From Wolbachia endosymbiont of Oedothorax gibbosus (lineage in GTDB: Bacteria > Pseudomonadota > Alphaproteobacteria > Rickettsiales > Anaplasmataceae): a stretch of DNA of 64,000 nucleotides. Within the stretch, counting starts at the first letter, position 1. Each line of letters starts with the position of its first letter. A program made the position numbers and the translations under genes. Where the stretch lies: contig NZ_OW370567.1 in assembly GCF_936270435.1 (NCBI RefSeq), positions 1,251,973 to 1,315,972 of the forward strand. Reading direction: 5' to 3'. Under the pieces are notes generated by a model. That model was not told where the DNA came from. It saw nothing but the letters and a program-made list of their open reading frames with translations, and searched no databases. Of the stretch, positions 46,850 to 55,397 are shown piece after piece.

Positions 46850-47829
46850 CCTCAGTTATGGATTAGAAAATAGATAAAAGTATAACTAAGAAGAGGGAAA
46901 CAGGGTAAACTCGAGTATTTTAGTAATAATAAGAGGTTACCCATGAAGAAAGATATTACAGAACTGTACTGTTGCGTCGAGGATTTTTGTCGTGCGGTAG
47001 ATGATAATTTTGCAAATAGGTTCTTATCAAACGGCAAAAAACCAACCAGAGTACCAGAAATAGCGCACTCAGAAATTCTAACCATAATCCTATTATACCA
47101 TAAATCACCATGTAAAAACTTCAAGGCTTTTTATCTTTGTTATCTTCAGTTATTCTATAGATCAGAGTTTTCAAAGCTGCCTTCATATCACAGATTTATT
47201 GCCTTAAAGCCGCGAGTTTTGTGGTATTTAGCATTACTTTTGCAATGGTTTTGTGAACAAGCAAAAATGACCGGGATTTCCTACATAGATTCTACTTCAA
47301 TAGCAGTATGCCATCGAAAAAGAATCTCAAGAAATAAGGTTTTCAAAGGATTAGCAGAGTTAGGAAAGAATACTTACGGCTGGTTTTTTGGTTTTAAATT
47401 ACATGTAGTAATCAATGAAATAGGTGAAATTCAAGGTGTTACGCTAACCAGAGGTAACGTCGATGACAGAAAACCTGTACCAACTCTAACCAAAAAACTA
47501 ACTGGACTTTTGTTTGGAGATAAGGGCTATATAAAGAAAGAGCTCTTTGAGAAACTATTCGATAGAGGTCTAAAACTCGTCACTAAAGTGAAAAAAGGTA
47601 TGAAAAATGCACTGATTTCGCTGAAAGAGAAGATTTTACTAGGGAAAAGATCGATTGTTGAAACGGTTTTTGGCTGCCTAAAAAACAAATTTGAACTTGA
47701 GCACACTCGGCATAGATCCACAGTAAATTTCTTGGTACATATTTTTTCTACCCTCATTTCTTATTCAATGCAATCGAAAAAGCCCTGTATTTCTCAGCTT
47801 TACTTCGTTGGTTAATCCATAACTGGGGT
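46849..47829 (+). mobile_element. IS982-family element, copy 3
   Basis: 981 bp with the same ends as copies 1 and 2 and a 5-bp duplication CTATA at 46844-46848 and 47830-47834. It lies in the 5' part of the group II intron. Confidence 0.92.
46943..47815 (+). CDS. IS982-family transposase, copy 3
   Basis: An intact 290-residue DDE transposase with the same protein sequence as the copies at 25361 and 40610. All three catalytic residues are present and the TTACCC leader is the same as in copy 1. It is in direct orientation with copy 2, 6.3 kb away. Confidence 0.9.
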   Translation: MKKDITELYCCVEDFCRAVDDNFANRFLSNGKKPTRVPEIAHSEILTIILLYHKSPCKNFKAFYLCYLQLFYRSEFSKLPSYHRFIALKPRVLWYLALLLQWFCEQAKMTGISYIDSTSIAVCHRKRISRNKVFKGLAELGKNTYGWFFGFKLHVVINEIGEIQGVTLTRGNVDDRKPVPTLTKKLTGLLFGDKGYIKKELFEKLFDRGLKLVTKVKKGMKNALISLKEKILLGKRSIVETVFGCLKNKFELEHTRHRSTVNFLVHIFSTLISYSMQSKKPCISQLYFVG

Positions 47830-48083
47830 CTATAATGTTGGCAATTTCGGAACTCAATACCTTTACTTTCGTTGCACCCTGTATTGTCCATTCCATTAGC
47901 TTTACTACGCTCGTTACCTTACACAGCATAATGGTCTGTTCTAGGCTGTTGGCTAGACTTTGCCTAGGTTGGATTTTCACCAACTGTTTTCTAAACGCTT
48001 CCCTTGACGCACTCATGTCAAACCTCCATTTTTTTTTATATCAATTTATTACTTTTTTTTCGGTTTGACACAGTTTATTTAAC

Positions 48084-48299
48084 CATACGCGTCAAGTTAA
48101 GGAAATATTGCCCAATATAGCAACATTTAAAAGGGGTATCTTGTTTGTTACGTTTACTTTTCAAGGAAGTTTTGATTTAAAATGAAATAAATTTTTCAGA
48201 AAAATCTATAAACTATTAGCTTTATTGCTTACTATCTAAAATAGTTTTTACCATTTCCCTTTTTTTCTTATACTACTTTTCCTTAACTTGACGCGTATG
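48084..48299. mobile_element. 216-bp MITE, copy 2
   Basis: By eye identical over its whole length to the MITE at 20911-21126, with the same CATACGCGTCAAGTTAAGG ends. An 11-bp target duplication GTTTATTTAAC lies at 48073-48083 and 48300-48310. It lies inside the terminal inverted repeat of IS256 copy 2. Confidence 0.92.
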
Positions 48300-48324
48300 G
48301 TTTATTTAACACTCCCCTTCTAGC

Positions 48325-48508
48325 GTTAACTCAAGTCTTGATAACGCAGATTGGCTGTGATATCATTAGAACATTAGTTAAGCGAATTGAGATTAACCAT
48401 GAAGACGTGCATATCGTGTTTCGAGTAAAAGAGCTGCCAGACTCTTTCACACACAGTGGAAAAGCGGACCAAAGTTTATTGCAACATTGTTGCAGGAGTC
48501 AATGCTGA
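48325..48508 (+). pseudogene. Serine recombinase C-terminal remnant
   Basis: The frame reads GCDIIRTLVKRIEINHEDVH then IVFRVKELPDSFTHSGKAD and QSLLQHCCRSQC, parallel to the end of the recombinase at 46610-46775 (GIIRTLVKRIEVDLEDVN, VVFRVKELSNFPGHNG, LQHCWRS). A frameshift lies near 48350. The IS256 end at 48316 cuts it on the left. It shows the native C-terminus of such recombinases, which the intact copy has lost. Confidence 0.78.
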
Positions 48509-48510
48509 TA

Positions 48511-48872
48511 CTTGTGCTATCTATATTTTCCATGTTGCTTTTATCAACCCTGCAATCATTTATCTTAATATTAAGTTTTTTAAACCTTCTTGATACTTGT
48601 GAATAGCTGATAACTGCCAAATTTTTTCCTATTTGTTGCAAATATCCTTTTATAAACCCTACCGTTTGTCTTAAACCAATTCTAAAGAGATTGACGATTA
48701 TATGCACCAAAATTACAACTTTATCACTATAAATATAGTTGCCGCCTTGCATTTTTGGACTATTTTCATACCAATTTTCGATAGCTTCATCTATGTAACG
48801 AAAAATATTTCCTCTTTTTTCAAGGAATTTGTTATATTCGTTTTGGTTACTGACTTTCATTTTCTGTGGCAT
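48511..48872 (-). pseudogene. IS5-family (IS903-like) transposase N-terminal fragment
   Basis: A frame starting at the ATG at 48872 reads NQNEYNKFLEKRGNIFRYID, then AIENWYENSPKMQGGNYIYS, the DNA-binding start of IS5/IS903 transposases, then GLRQTVGFIKGYLQQIG and SYSQVSRRFKKLNIKI. It reaches ENIDSTSISID, the first catalytic aspartate, and then runs into the recombinase remnant. The rest is missing. It is inactive. Confidence 0.75.
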
Positions 48873-49081
48873 ATTTTTTCTTCAACAGTTAAATGGTTAT
48901 TTATAATGAATTTTGTCAGTAGCTACCAGATTTTTTCGGTTGCTATGCAACAAAGCCATCCCAGACTGGGATGATAGGAGAAGGTACTGGGATGACAGAA
49001 AAAGTAATGAATTTACTGTAAAATTTGACATTAACCGCTAATAGTCGGAATATTAGTAGAGTAAGAGTTACTCAAGAAGGC

Positions 49082-50980
49082 ATGCATAAATATGACGTAG
49101 TAGTAGTAGGTGGTGGTCATGCAGGGTGCGAAGCTGCTGCTGCTGCAGTTCGCCTTGGTGCAAACACGCTGCTTATAACTCATAAAATTTCAACTATAGG
49201 GGAAATGTCCTGCAATCCAGCAATCGGAGGAGTTGCAAAGGGCGTTGTAGTCAGGGAAGTTGACGCTCTTGATGGAATAATGGGAAGAGCAATCGATCAA
49301 GCAAGTATACACTCAGTCATTTTAAATAGCAGCAGAGGTGCAGCAGTATGGGGCCCGCGTGCACAGGCAGACCGAAAATTATACAAGCAAGCAATACAGG
49401 AAATTATTCTAAATTATAATAATTTGACGGTAAAAGAAGAGTCGGTTGACGATTTTCTTATAGAGAGTAATAACAATGGAGAATTGTGCATTAAAGCTGT
49501 AATAACAAGCTCAGGGGAGCATATACTGACAAGTAAAGTCGTTCTAACTACAGGGACTTTTCTGCGGGGTGTGATTCATATAGGAGAGCAGGTAACTCCT
49601 TCAGGGAGAATGGGAGATAAGCCTGCCGTAGAACTTGCAAATACGTTGAAGAAATATAATTTTAAATTAGGTAGATTGCGTACCGGAACTCCGCCAAGGC
49701 TTGATCGTGGCACTATAAACTGGTCAATATTGCAAGAACAAGTGGGTGATAATCCACCTGTGCCGTTTTCTTATCTCACAGAAAAAATTAACCAACCTCA
49801 GGTATCATGCTTTATTACCCATACTAATGAAAACACGCATAAAATAATTAGAGAAAATCTTCATAGGTCAGCTTCTTCATATTTAGATGACATTGTTGCA
49901 CCAAGATACTGCCCATCCATTGAAACTAAGGTTAAAAAATTCGCAGAAAAAAGTAGTCATCAAATATTTTTAGAACCAGAGGGCTTGAATGATGATACTA
50001 TATACCCGAACGGAATTTCAAATTCATTGCCTATTGAAGTGCAGTGTGAAATGATAAAGAGTATCAAGGGACTTGAAAATGCAGAAATACTAAGACCTGG
50101 ATATGCAGTTGAGTATGACTATATTGATCCACGAGAACTAAGCCATACTCTTGAAACTAAGAAAATTAAAGGCCTATATTTTGCTGGCCAAATTAATGGC
50201 ACTACTGGATATGAAGAAGCAGCAGGGCAAGGAATTATCGCTGGAATTAACGCAGCACTTTCTGCATCTGAAAAAAAAGAAAGTTTTGTTCTTCACCGCA
50301 CAGATTCGTATATCGGCGTAATGATAGATGATCTAGTCACCAAAGGGGTGATCGAGCCTTATAGATTATTTACTTCACGTGCAGAATATAGACTAGCTAT
50401 CAGGTCAGATAATGCAGATAGAAGATTAACACAAAAAGGTTATGATATTTCCCTTGTGTCGCATGAGAGATACTCTGTTTTACAGAATAAACTTGAATCC
50501 ATTAAGCAGCTTGAAGAGAAGTTAGGGAGTCTGACGATTACTCCTGAGCAGCTTAGGTCTTATGGCATTAAAATATCTTATGATGGGATAAGAAAAACGG
50601 CACTAGATTTACTTAGCTACCCAAATATCGACTGGAATAAATTACAAGAAATATGGCTGGAGTTAACGCGCTGGAATGACGCCGCAATGGGTAGCATAAC
50701 TAAGAATGAAATATACGAAGCTGTTGAAATTGAAGCAAAATACAAACCTTATCTAATAAGACAAGAAGCGGATATGAAGTTTCTACAAGAGGAAGTTAGC
50801 ACTCAAATTCCAACTAATTTCAACTACTCACAGATTAAAGGCCTGTCAAGTGAAGTAATAGAAAAGTTGCAGACGATAAAACCAGCAACAATTGGCATTG
50901 CAAAGCAAATACAAGGCATCACTCCTGCAGCAATAGTTAGCATACTGGTGTATTTGAGAAATAGAAAAATTGCTAATTGA
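49082..50980 (+). CDS. mnmG: tRNA uridine 5-carboxymethylaminomethyl modification enzyme MnmG
   Basis: FAD- and folate-dependent enzyme that, with MnmE, modifies the wobble U34 of several tRNAs. The protein has about 632 residues from the ATG at 49082, chosen because AAGAAGG lies just upstream and the dinucleotide-binding loop [20 protein letters not shown] follows at once; an upstream start at 49025 would add 19 unusual residues. Other marks are [12 protein letters not shown] with the family cysteine, [32 protein letters not shown] and the C-terminal MnmE-interacting helices ([17 protein letters not shown]). Repeats and IS remnants lie just upstream. Confidence 0.96.
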   Translation: MHKYDVVVVGGGHAGCEAAAAAVRLGANTLLITHKISTIGEMSCNPAIGGVAKGVVVREVDALDGIMGRAIDQASIHSVILNSSRGAAVWGPRAQADRKLYKQAIQEIILNYNNLTVKEESVDDFLIESNNNGELCIKAVITSSGEHILTSKVVLTTGTFLRGVIHIGEQVTPSGRMGDKPAVELANTLKKYNFKLGRLRTGTPPRLDRGTINWSILQEQVGDNPPVPFSYLTEKINQPQVSCFITHTNENTHKIIRENLHRSASSYLDDIVAPRYCPSIETKVKKFAEKSSHQIFLEPEGLNDDTIYPNGISNSLPIEVQCEMIKSIKGLENAEILRPGYAVEYDYIDPRELSHTLETKKIKGLYFAGQINGTTGYEEAAGQGIIAGINAALSASEKKESFVLHRTDSYIGVMIDDLVTKGVIEPYRLFTSRAEYRLAIRSDNADRRLTQKGYDISLVSHERYSVLQNKLESIKQLEEKLGSLTITPEQLRSYGIKISYDGIRKTALDLLSYPNIDWNKLQEIWLELTRWNDAAMGSITKNEIYEAVEIEAKYKPYLIRQEADMKFLQEEVSTQIPTNFNYSQIKGLSSEVIEKLQTIKPATIGIAKQIQGITPAAIVSILVYLRNRKIAN

Positions 50981-50989
50981 AAATTTTGC

Positions 50990-51018
50990 TTGACAAAAGT
51001 AGCTTTGTTAATTACCAT
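50990..51018 (+). promoter_or_regulatory. Possible promoter for pepP
   Basis: A perfect TTGACA at 50990-50995 is followed after 17 bp by TACCAT, a weak -10. It lies 87 bp upstream of the pepP start. Confidence 0.35.
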
Positions 51019-51104
51019 AACTTATAGTAGCTGTGTTACCACAGTTTTCCTAAACAGAGATTCATAAAAAATTTCAAATATTTTTCAAGTCTAGAGGTAA
51101 TATC

Positions 51105-52772
51105 ATGTCAAAAATCGAAGAATTTCGTTCTTTTATGTGTGAAACAAATGTTGACGCATTTATGTTGCATACTAAAGATGAGTATTTAAATGAATATTCA
51201 AAAGAGTTAACAGAATTATGTGGCTTTACAGGAACAAATGGGCTACTCATTGTCACGAAAAACAACAAATGCCCATTTTTTACTGATGGACGCTACATCA
51301 CACAAGCTCACAATCAGCTCGATCAGGGCAATTTTCAAGTATATAATATACAAGAAGAGGATCCACACGAATGGATAAAAGCAAACTTAACATCGACTGC
51401 CTCACTAGGTTATTATTTGCAATATTTTACCATAGAAGATATAAGAAAGTATGAAGATATTTGTAAATTAGCACCCTACTCAATTAGAAAAGAAAATAAT
51501 TGTAGAAAACAAACGATAGTTCCACATGCAACTGAGTATTCCGGTGAAATTAGCAAGAATAAATGTGAAAAAGTCGCTAAAAGCATAGATAAAGAAGCTG
51601 AAGCAGTGCTTTTAACTGATCCAAATTCAATTTCATGGCTATTAAATTTAAGAAATGAAAATGCCAAATATACTCCATGTATATTTGGCCGTGCTATATT
51701 GTATAAAAGCGGTAATGTTGATTTGTTTATTCAAGATAAAGAACATTCAACTATAGAAGCAAATTTAGGCAATCATATAAATATTTTTGATATTAGTGAG
51801 CTAGAAAATTCGCTGCACAAGCTAAATTCAATAATTATAGATCCAAACACAACTCCTATGAGCATCATGGCTGTAATAAAAGATAAACAGGTAGTTAAAA
51901 GAGAAGATCCTTGTTTAATTTATAAAGCAGTGAAAAATCAAACTGAAATAGCTGGGGCTATAAATGCGCACATCAGAGATGGAGTGGCAGTTACAAACTT
52001 TCTACATTGGCTTGAAAGTAATGTTGGTACAGAACTTGAAGCCGAAGAAAAAATTTTAGAATACAGAAAAGAGCAGGATTTGTTTAAACAATTGAGCTTT
52101 CCAACAATTTCCGCATTTAATGAAAATGGTGCAATAATTCACTATCGTGCAAGCAGTAAGACGAATAAAGTAATTCAGAAAGATGGACTATATTTGATTG
52201 ATTCTGGTGGCCAATACCTTAATGGCACAACTGATGTGACAAGAACTGTAGTAGTTGGTAATCCGACCAATGAGCAAATAACCCACTATACAATAGTACT
52301 CAAAGCTCACATTGCTGTAGCAAGCGTCATCTTTCCTCCTGGCACTACTGGTGGAGAATTGGATATATTGGCACGTACGCATTTATGGAAATTTGGAATG
52401 GACTATATGCATGGTACAGGGCATGGAGTAGGAAGTTACCTATCAGTACACGAAGGGCCACAAGCAATATCAAAGGGAAATAAAGTGAAACTCACGCCAG
52501 GAATGATACTTTCTAACGAACCTGGCTATTACATTCCAGAAAAGTATGGAATAAGAATTGAAAATCTGATGTATGTCGACAGACAAGAAAACAGCTTTTT
52601 ACATTTCAAACAACTGACCTCCATTCCATATGATAGAAGGCTAATAGATGTGCAAATGCTTACTAAAGATGAAATTGAATGGATAAATGGCTACCATCAA
52701 TTTGTCTATAAAAACTTAGAAAATAGCGTAAAAGATAAGGAATGGTTAAAGAAGGTATGTGACCCTCTATAA
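51105..52772 (+). CDS. pepP: Xaa-Pro aminopeptidase (M24 family)
   Basis: Metallo-aminopeptidase that removes N-terminal residues ahead of proline. The 555-residue protein has two creatinase-type N-terminal domains (FRSFMCETNVDAFMLH, then KCEKVAKSIDKEAEAVL), then the pita-bread M24 domain. Metal ligands are visible: two aspartates in YLIDSGGQYLNGTTDVTRT, a histidine in MHGTGHGVGSYLSVHEGP, and two glutamates in SNEPGYYIPEKYGIRIEN. The three-domain plan matches the cytosolic aminopeptidase P1 type rather than the short bacterial PepP. GAGGTAAT precedes the start. Confidence 0.9.
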   Translation: MSKIEEFRSFMCETNVDAFMLHTKDEYLNEYSKELTELCGFTGTNGLLIVTKNNKCPFFTDGRYITQAHNQLDQGNFQVYNIQEEDPHEWIKANLTSTASLGYYLQYFTIEDIRKYEDICKLAPYSIRKENNCRKQTIVPHATEYSGEISKNKCEKVAKSIDKEAEAVLLTDPNSISWLLNLRNENAKYTPCIFGRAILYKSGNVDLFIQDKEHSTIEANLGNHINIFDISELENSLHKLNSIIIDPNTTPMSIMAVIKDKQVVKREDPCLIYKAVKNQTEIAGAINAHIRDGVAVTNFLHWLESNVGTELEAEEKILEYRKEQDLFKQLSFPTISAFNENGAIIHYRASSKTNKVIQKDGLYLIDSGGQYLNGTTDVTRTVVVGNPTNEQITHYTIVLKAHIAVASVIFPPGTTGGELDILARTHLWKFGMDYMHGTGHGVGSYLSVHEGPQAISKGNKVKLTPGMILSNEPGYYIPEKYGIRIENLMYVDRQENSFLHFKQLTSIPYDRRLIDVQMLTKDEIEWINGYHQFVYKNLENSVKDKEWLKKVCDPL

Positions 52773-52830
52773 ACAAATTGTTTGTTGTTTAATAAAGTAT
52801 TAATAGGGTTACCAATAGGTATTTTGTGTA

Positions 52831-52859
52831 TTGTTTTTAATTTTAAAACGATATATAAT
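52831..52859 (+). promoter_or_regulatory. Promoter for the 52892 gene
   Basis: TTGTTT at 52831-52836 and a perfect TATAAT at 52854-52859 are 17 bp apart, 33 bp upstream of the start codon. Confidence 0.55.
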
Positions 52860-52891
52860 AGAGAACACGTATTTTTAGGTAGGTTATAATT

Positions 52892-53257
52892 ATGATAGAC
52901 AAAGGGCAAGAAGATGAATTTATGAAGCAGTATATGGATACTTGCAAAGAGCAAATAGAAAAATTAGCCAAGGATCCTGAATTGCTTAATCAGACTTTAA
53001 AACCATTTATGCAAATGTCTCAGCAGCTTATGGCTGGCGGTATGTTAGAAGGTGCTATGCCTAACATGATACCTGATTTGGGTAGTATGGATATCAACAA
53101 GATGATTGCTCAGATGAAGGAAATGATTGACTACATAAAAGGTAACTATAAGCAACTAATGAAAGAGCGCAGCTCGCAGATTCAAGAGCTCGATGAATCC
53201 AGTAAAAAGCTAAGAGGTTTAGTTAAAAAATTGATAGAAAAGATCGAAAGTAAATAA
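52892..53257 (+). CDS. Small helical protein of unknown function
   Basis: A 121-residue, all-helical protein with no membrane segment. It is methionine-rich in the middle (PFMQMSQQLMAGGMLEGAMP) and ends in a coiled coil (SSQIQELDESSKKLRGLVKK). It has its own promoter and a TAGGTAGG leader. I do not recognise the family; it looks like a conserved Anaplasmataceae protein. It is followed by a hairpin at 53313 and an IS481. Confidence 0.75.
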   Translation: MIDKGQEDEFMKQYMDTCKEQIEKLAKDPELLNQTLKPFMQMSQQLMAGGMLEGAMPNMIPDLGSMDINKMIAQMKEMIDYIKGNYKQLMKERSSQIQELDESSKKLRGLVKKLIEKIESK

Positions 53258-53312
53258 ACAACATCTGGCATTCTATGTACAGCTTTCTAGTTGGACGGTA
53301 AGTCGAACTGAT

Positions 53313-53343
53313 GTCATGCAAGTAGTGTGGCTGCTTGCATGAC
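53313..53343 (+). terminator. Hairpin after the 52892 gene
   Basis: GTCATGCAAGTAG and CTGCTTGCATGAC form a 13-bp stem with one mismatch around a TGTGG loop, followed by ATTATTTG. It may act as a terminator. It also shares the GTCATGCAAGTAG arm with the palindromic repeats, so it may be a repeat copy. Confidence 0.5.
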
Positions 53344-53349
53344 ATTATT

Positions 53350-54492
53350 TGTAATAGTTTAGACTTGATCTGACAGGCGTGAATTAACTGACAGAAGAAT
53401 TGACAAAGTCAAAACCAAAATCAGCATCCTGTTTAATGCTATCAATATTTTTCTGATAAGCAATATGCATACTATCAAAAAAGGTTTGCATAGGATAGCA
53501 ATATTTACCTGAATGCGGTCTAGATCTATTGTAAGAATGCACCCAATGGTCTACATCTAACTGAAGTTCTGCCAAAGAGGTGTAAATTTTCTTTCTAAAG
53601 ATAATATTGATCTTGCATAGTTCTGTGGAACCTTTCACATATGCCATTAGTCTGTGGAGAACGAGCTTTGGTTCGAGAATGATCAATATTTTCTACCCCC
53701 AAATACAGCTGGTAAGCGTGATTTTCCGGTCTGCCACAATACTCTGTACCACGATCCGTCAAAACGCGTAGTAATGATACTTTCTGTTCATCAAAAAACG
53801 GTATTACCCTATCATTAAGAAGATCTGCACCTGTGATAGCAGTCCTTTCTGTGTAAAGCTTAGCAAAAGCAACTCTAGAATAGGTATCAACAAAGGTTTG
53901 CTGGTAAATTCTTCCAATACCTTTGATATTACCCACATAATAACTGTCTTGGCTACCCAAGTATCCTGGATGCTCTGTTTCAATTTCTCCATGGGCCTCT
54001 TTTTCTTCCTTAGCCTTCTCTAGAGCTGTTATCTGCTCTTCTGTTAAAATGCTGAGCTACTTTTGCTTCTAATGCCTTTAACCTCTTTTTGAAATTTTCA
54101 AGATTGTTTCTTTGCCACACTGATCTTATTCCACTTGCAGAGATGAGAATTCCTCTCTTCGTTTGCTGCTCTTTCTTGTCCATATGCTGGAAATTCTATT
54201 GCTATTTCAATTACTGCTTTTTCTATATCCTCCGATACTCTATTTGCATATAATGGCTTGCTTTTCGCTCTTCTCCTCCTGTTTCATACAGTTCTTTGAA
54301 GCGGTAAAATGTATCCCTTGAATATCCCATTACCTTACACGCCTGTGATACATTTCCTAATTGCTTTGCAAGTTCTAGCAATCCCAACTTTGGTTTTAGT
54401 ATTTTTTCTTGTGTTGCCTGACACTCCTTTAAAATTTGTTCATATTTTTATCTTACTTTGTTTGCCTGTCAGATCAAGTCTAAACTATTACA
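53350..54492 (-). mobile_element. IS481-family element, degraded
   Basis: Perfect 29-bp inverted ends (starting TGTAATAGTTTAGACTTGAT) at 53350-53378 and 54464-54492 bound an 1143-bp element. The TG...CA ends fit IS481. No target duplication is visible. Confidence 0.85.
53384..54440 (-). pseudogene. IS481-family transposase with frameshifts
   Basis: From 54440 leftwards: a helix-turn-helix (LGNVSQACKVMGYSRDTFYR) and RFKELYETGGEE, then stops and shifts through 54250-54000. The integrase core resumes at 53960 with YQQTFVDTYSRVAFAKLYTE (first aspartate), RVLTDRGTEYCGRPENH (second) and HSRTKARSPQTNGICERFHR (glutamate). Another shift near 53620 leads to the tail with LDVDHWVHSYNRSRPHSGKY. It is inactive, although its ends are intact. 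Confidence 0.82.
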
Positions 54493-55070
54493 TCCCAGTG
54501 CTTCCTTCTCCTGTCATCCAAGTAGCCCCTCTTCTGTCATCCCAGTGCGTGACACTGGGATCCAGAAAACTTAACTTTAAATAAGTGGCTGCATAATAAA
54601 GACTAGATCCCAGTGTCAAGCACTGGGATGACACCATAGGGGGCACTGGGATGACACCCTACTTAACCGTCATACCACTACGGACCGTCATACCGCCGCG
54701 GTATCTCAGATCCCGCTAACAAGCAGCGGGATGACGAATCGTCAAGGTGTCATCCAAGTAGCTGACACTGGTTCCTTTATGACGGCAGTGCCCTCTCCTG
54801 TCATCCCAGTGCTTCCTTCTTCTGTTATCCCAGTGCTTCCTTCTCCTGTCATCCCAGTGCTTCCTTCTTCTGTCATCCCAGTGCCTCCTTCTTCTGTCAT
54901 CCCAGTGCCCAGACACTGGGATCCAGGAAAGTTTGCTTGTAAGCAAGCAAACTAGCACAGAAAGTGGTTACAACATTTTCGATGAGATTATATGGAAAAC
55001 TGGATCCCAGTGTCAAGCACTGGGATGACAAAAAAAGGAGCACTGGAATTACACCTCTCTTGGGCTCTTT
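54493..55070. repeat. Dense field of palindromic repeats and a 24-bp minisatellite
   Basis: Many copies of GTCATCCCAGTG / CACTGGGATCCAG fill this region. From about 54795 to 54915 a 24-bp unit (CTTCTTCTGTCATCCCAGTG plus CTTC) is tandemly repeated about five times with few changes. The minus strand is open over it (DDRRRKHW repeated), but this is a by-product of the repeat. No gene is seen. Confidence 0.8.
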
Positions 55071-55074
55071 TAGC

Positions 55075-55350
55075 CATAAACATTAAGAAATTTACTAAAT
55101 AGAAAAAAAAAGCAAAAGAAACCCTAGGGTAGCTAGTTATTCACTATCCATTTTTTAAGTTGGCGTTTTTTGATGTTTTAAATGCTTTATAAGCGTATTT
55201 CAGCTTGAAAACCTAGAAATTTGATAAAGACATAAGGTGCACATCATGACTTACGCCAAATACATTAAGTTTTTTTGTCATTAATCCACTGCAGAGATTG
55301 CGAAGATAAATAATTAGCTTCAGTTTCATGATAAGGGGGCTGGCGGAAGT
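55075..55350. repeat. Long diverged repeat, copy 2
   Basis: It matches 6650-6990 in order: AAATTTACTAAATAG, AGGGTAGCTAGTTATTC, GCTTTATAAGCG, TTTCAGCTT, ATAAAGACATA, TACGCCAAATAC, TTCATGATAAGGGGG and GGCGGA. No coding frame is conserved. It ends 45 bp before the stop of the NifS-like gene. Confidence 0.7.
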
Positions 55351-55397
55351 AATTTTTTACATTAATTTATAGCTCCCTGCATGATACCACATATTAT

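Larger units (their letters stand above)
42493..48012 (-). other. Group II intron with retained 5' and 3' ends, internally rearranged
   Basis: On the minus strand the intron begins GTGCGTCAAGGGAAGCG at 48012, the GUGYG start of bacterial group II introns, and ends GACTTCTAC at 42493. Domain V is seen at 44140-44108 (GAGCCGTGTGCGGGAAAGC to CACGGTTC) and domain VI at 42545-42493. The 5' exon ends in the IS256 leader (GGAGGTTTGACATGA) and the 3' exon begins CGAACGTC; joining them restores the IS256 reading frame alignment. Inside lie IS982 copy 3, a serine-recombinase segment and a Tn5-like IS. About 1 kb of intron, including the RT N-terminus, is missing. Confidence 0.75.
40296..48316 (-). mobile_element. 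IS256-family element, copy 2, enlarged to 8 kb by nested insertions
   Basis: Inverted ends starting GGGAGTGTTAAATAAACTG lie at 40296 and, complemented, at 48316 (interrupted there by a MITE). They are homologous to the ends of IS256 copy 1. Subtracting IS982 copy 2 (986 bp with duplication), the group II intron (5520 bp) and the MITE (227 bp) leaves about 1288 bp, close to the 1347 bp of copy 1. No 8-bp target duplication is seen outside. The right flank is a phage recombinase remnant. Confidence 0.82.

Noticed and set aside
20000..49000. Cytoplasmic incompatibility genes (cifA/cifB) in the phage-derived accessory region
   Set aside because: I looked for large frames with deubiquitinase or nuclease motifs next to phage genes and found none.
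54795..54915. Possible CRISPR array
   Set aside because: Units are contiguous 24-bp tandem copies without unique spacers, and no cas gene is near.
54716..54958. Minus-strand frame with the repeated peptide DDRRRKHW
   Set aside because: It is the by-product of a 24-bp tandem repeat with no stop in that frame; there is no ribosome binding site and the flanking residues have no family.
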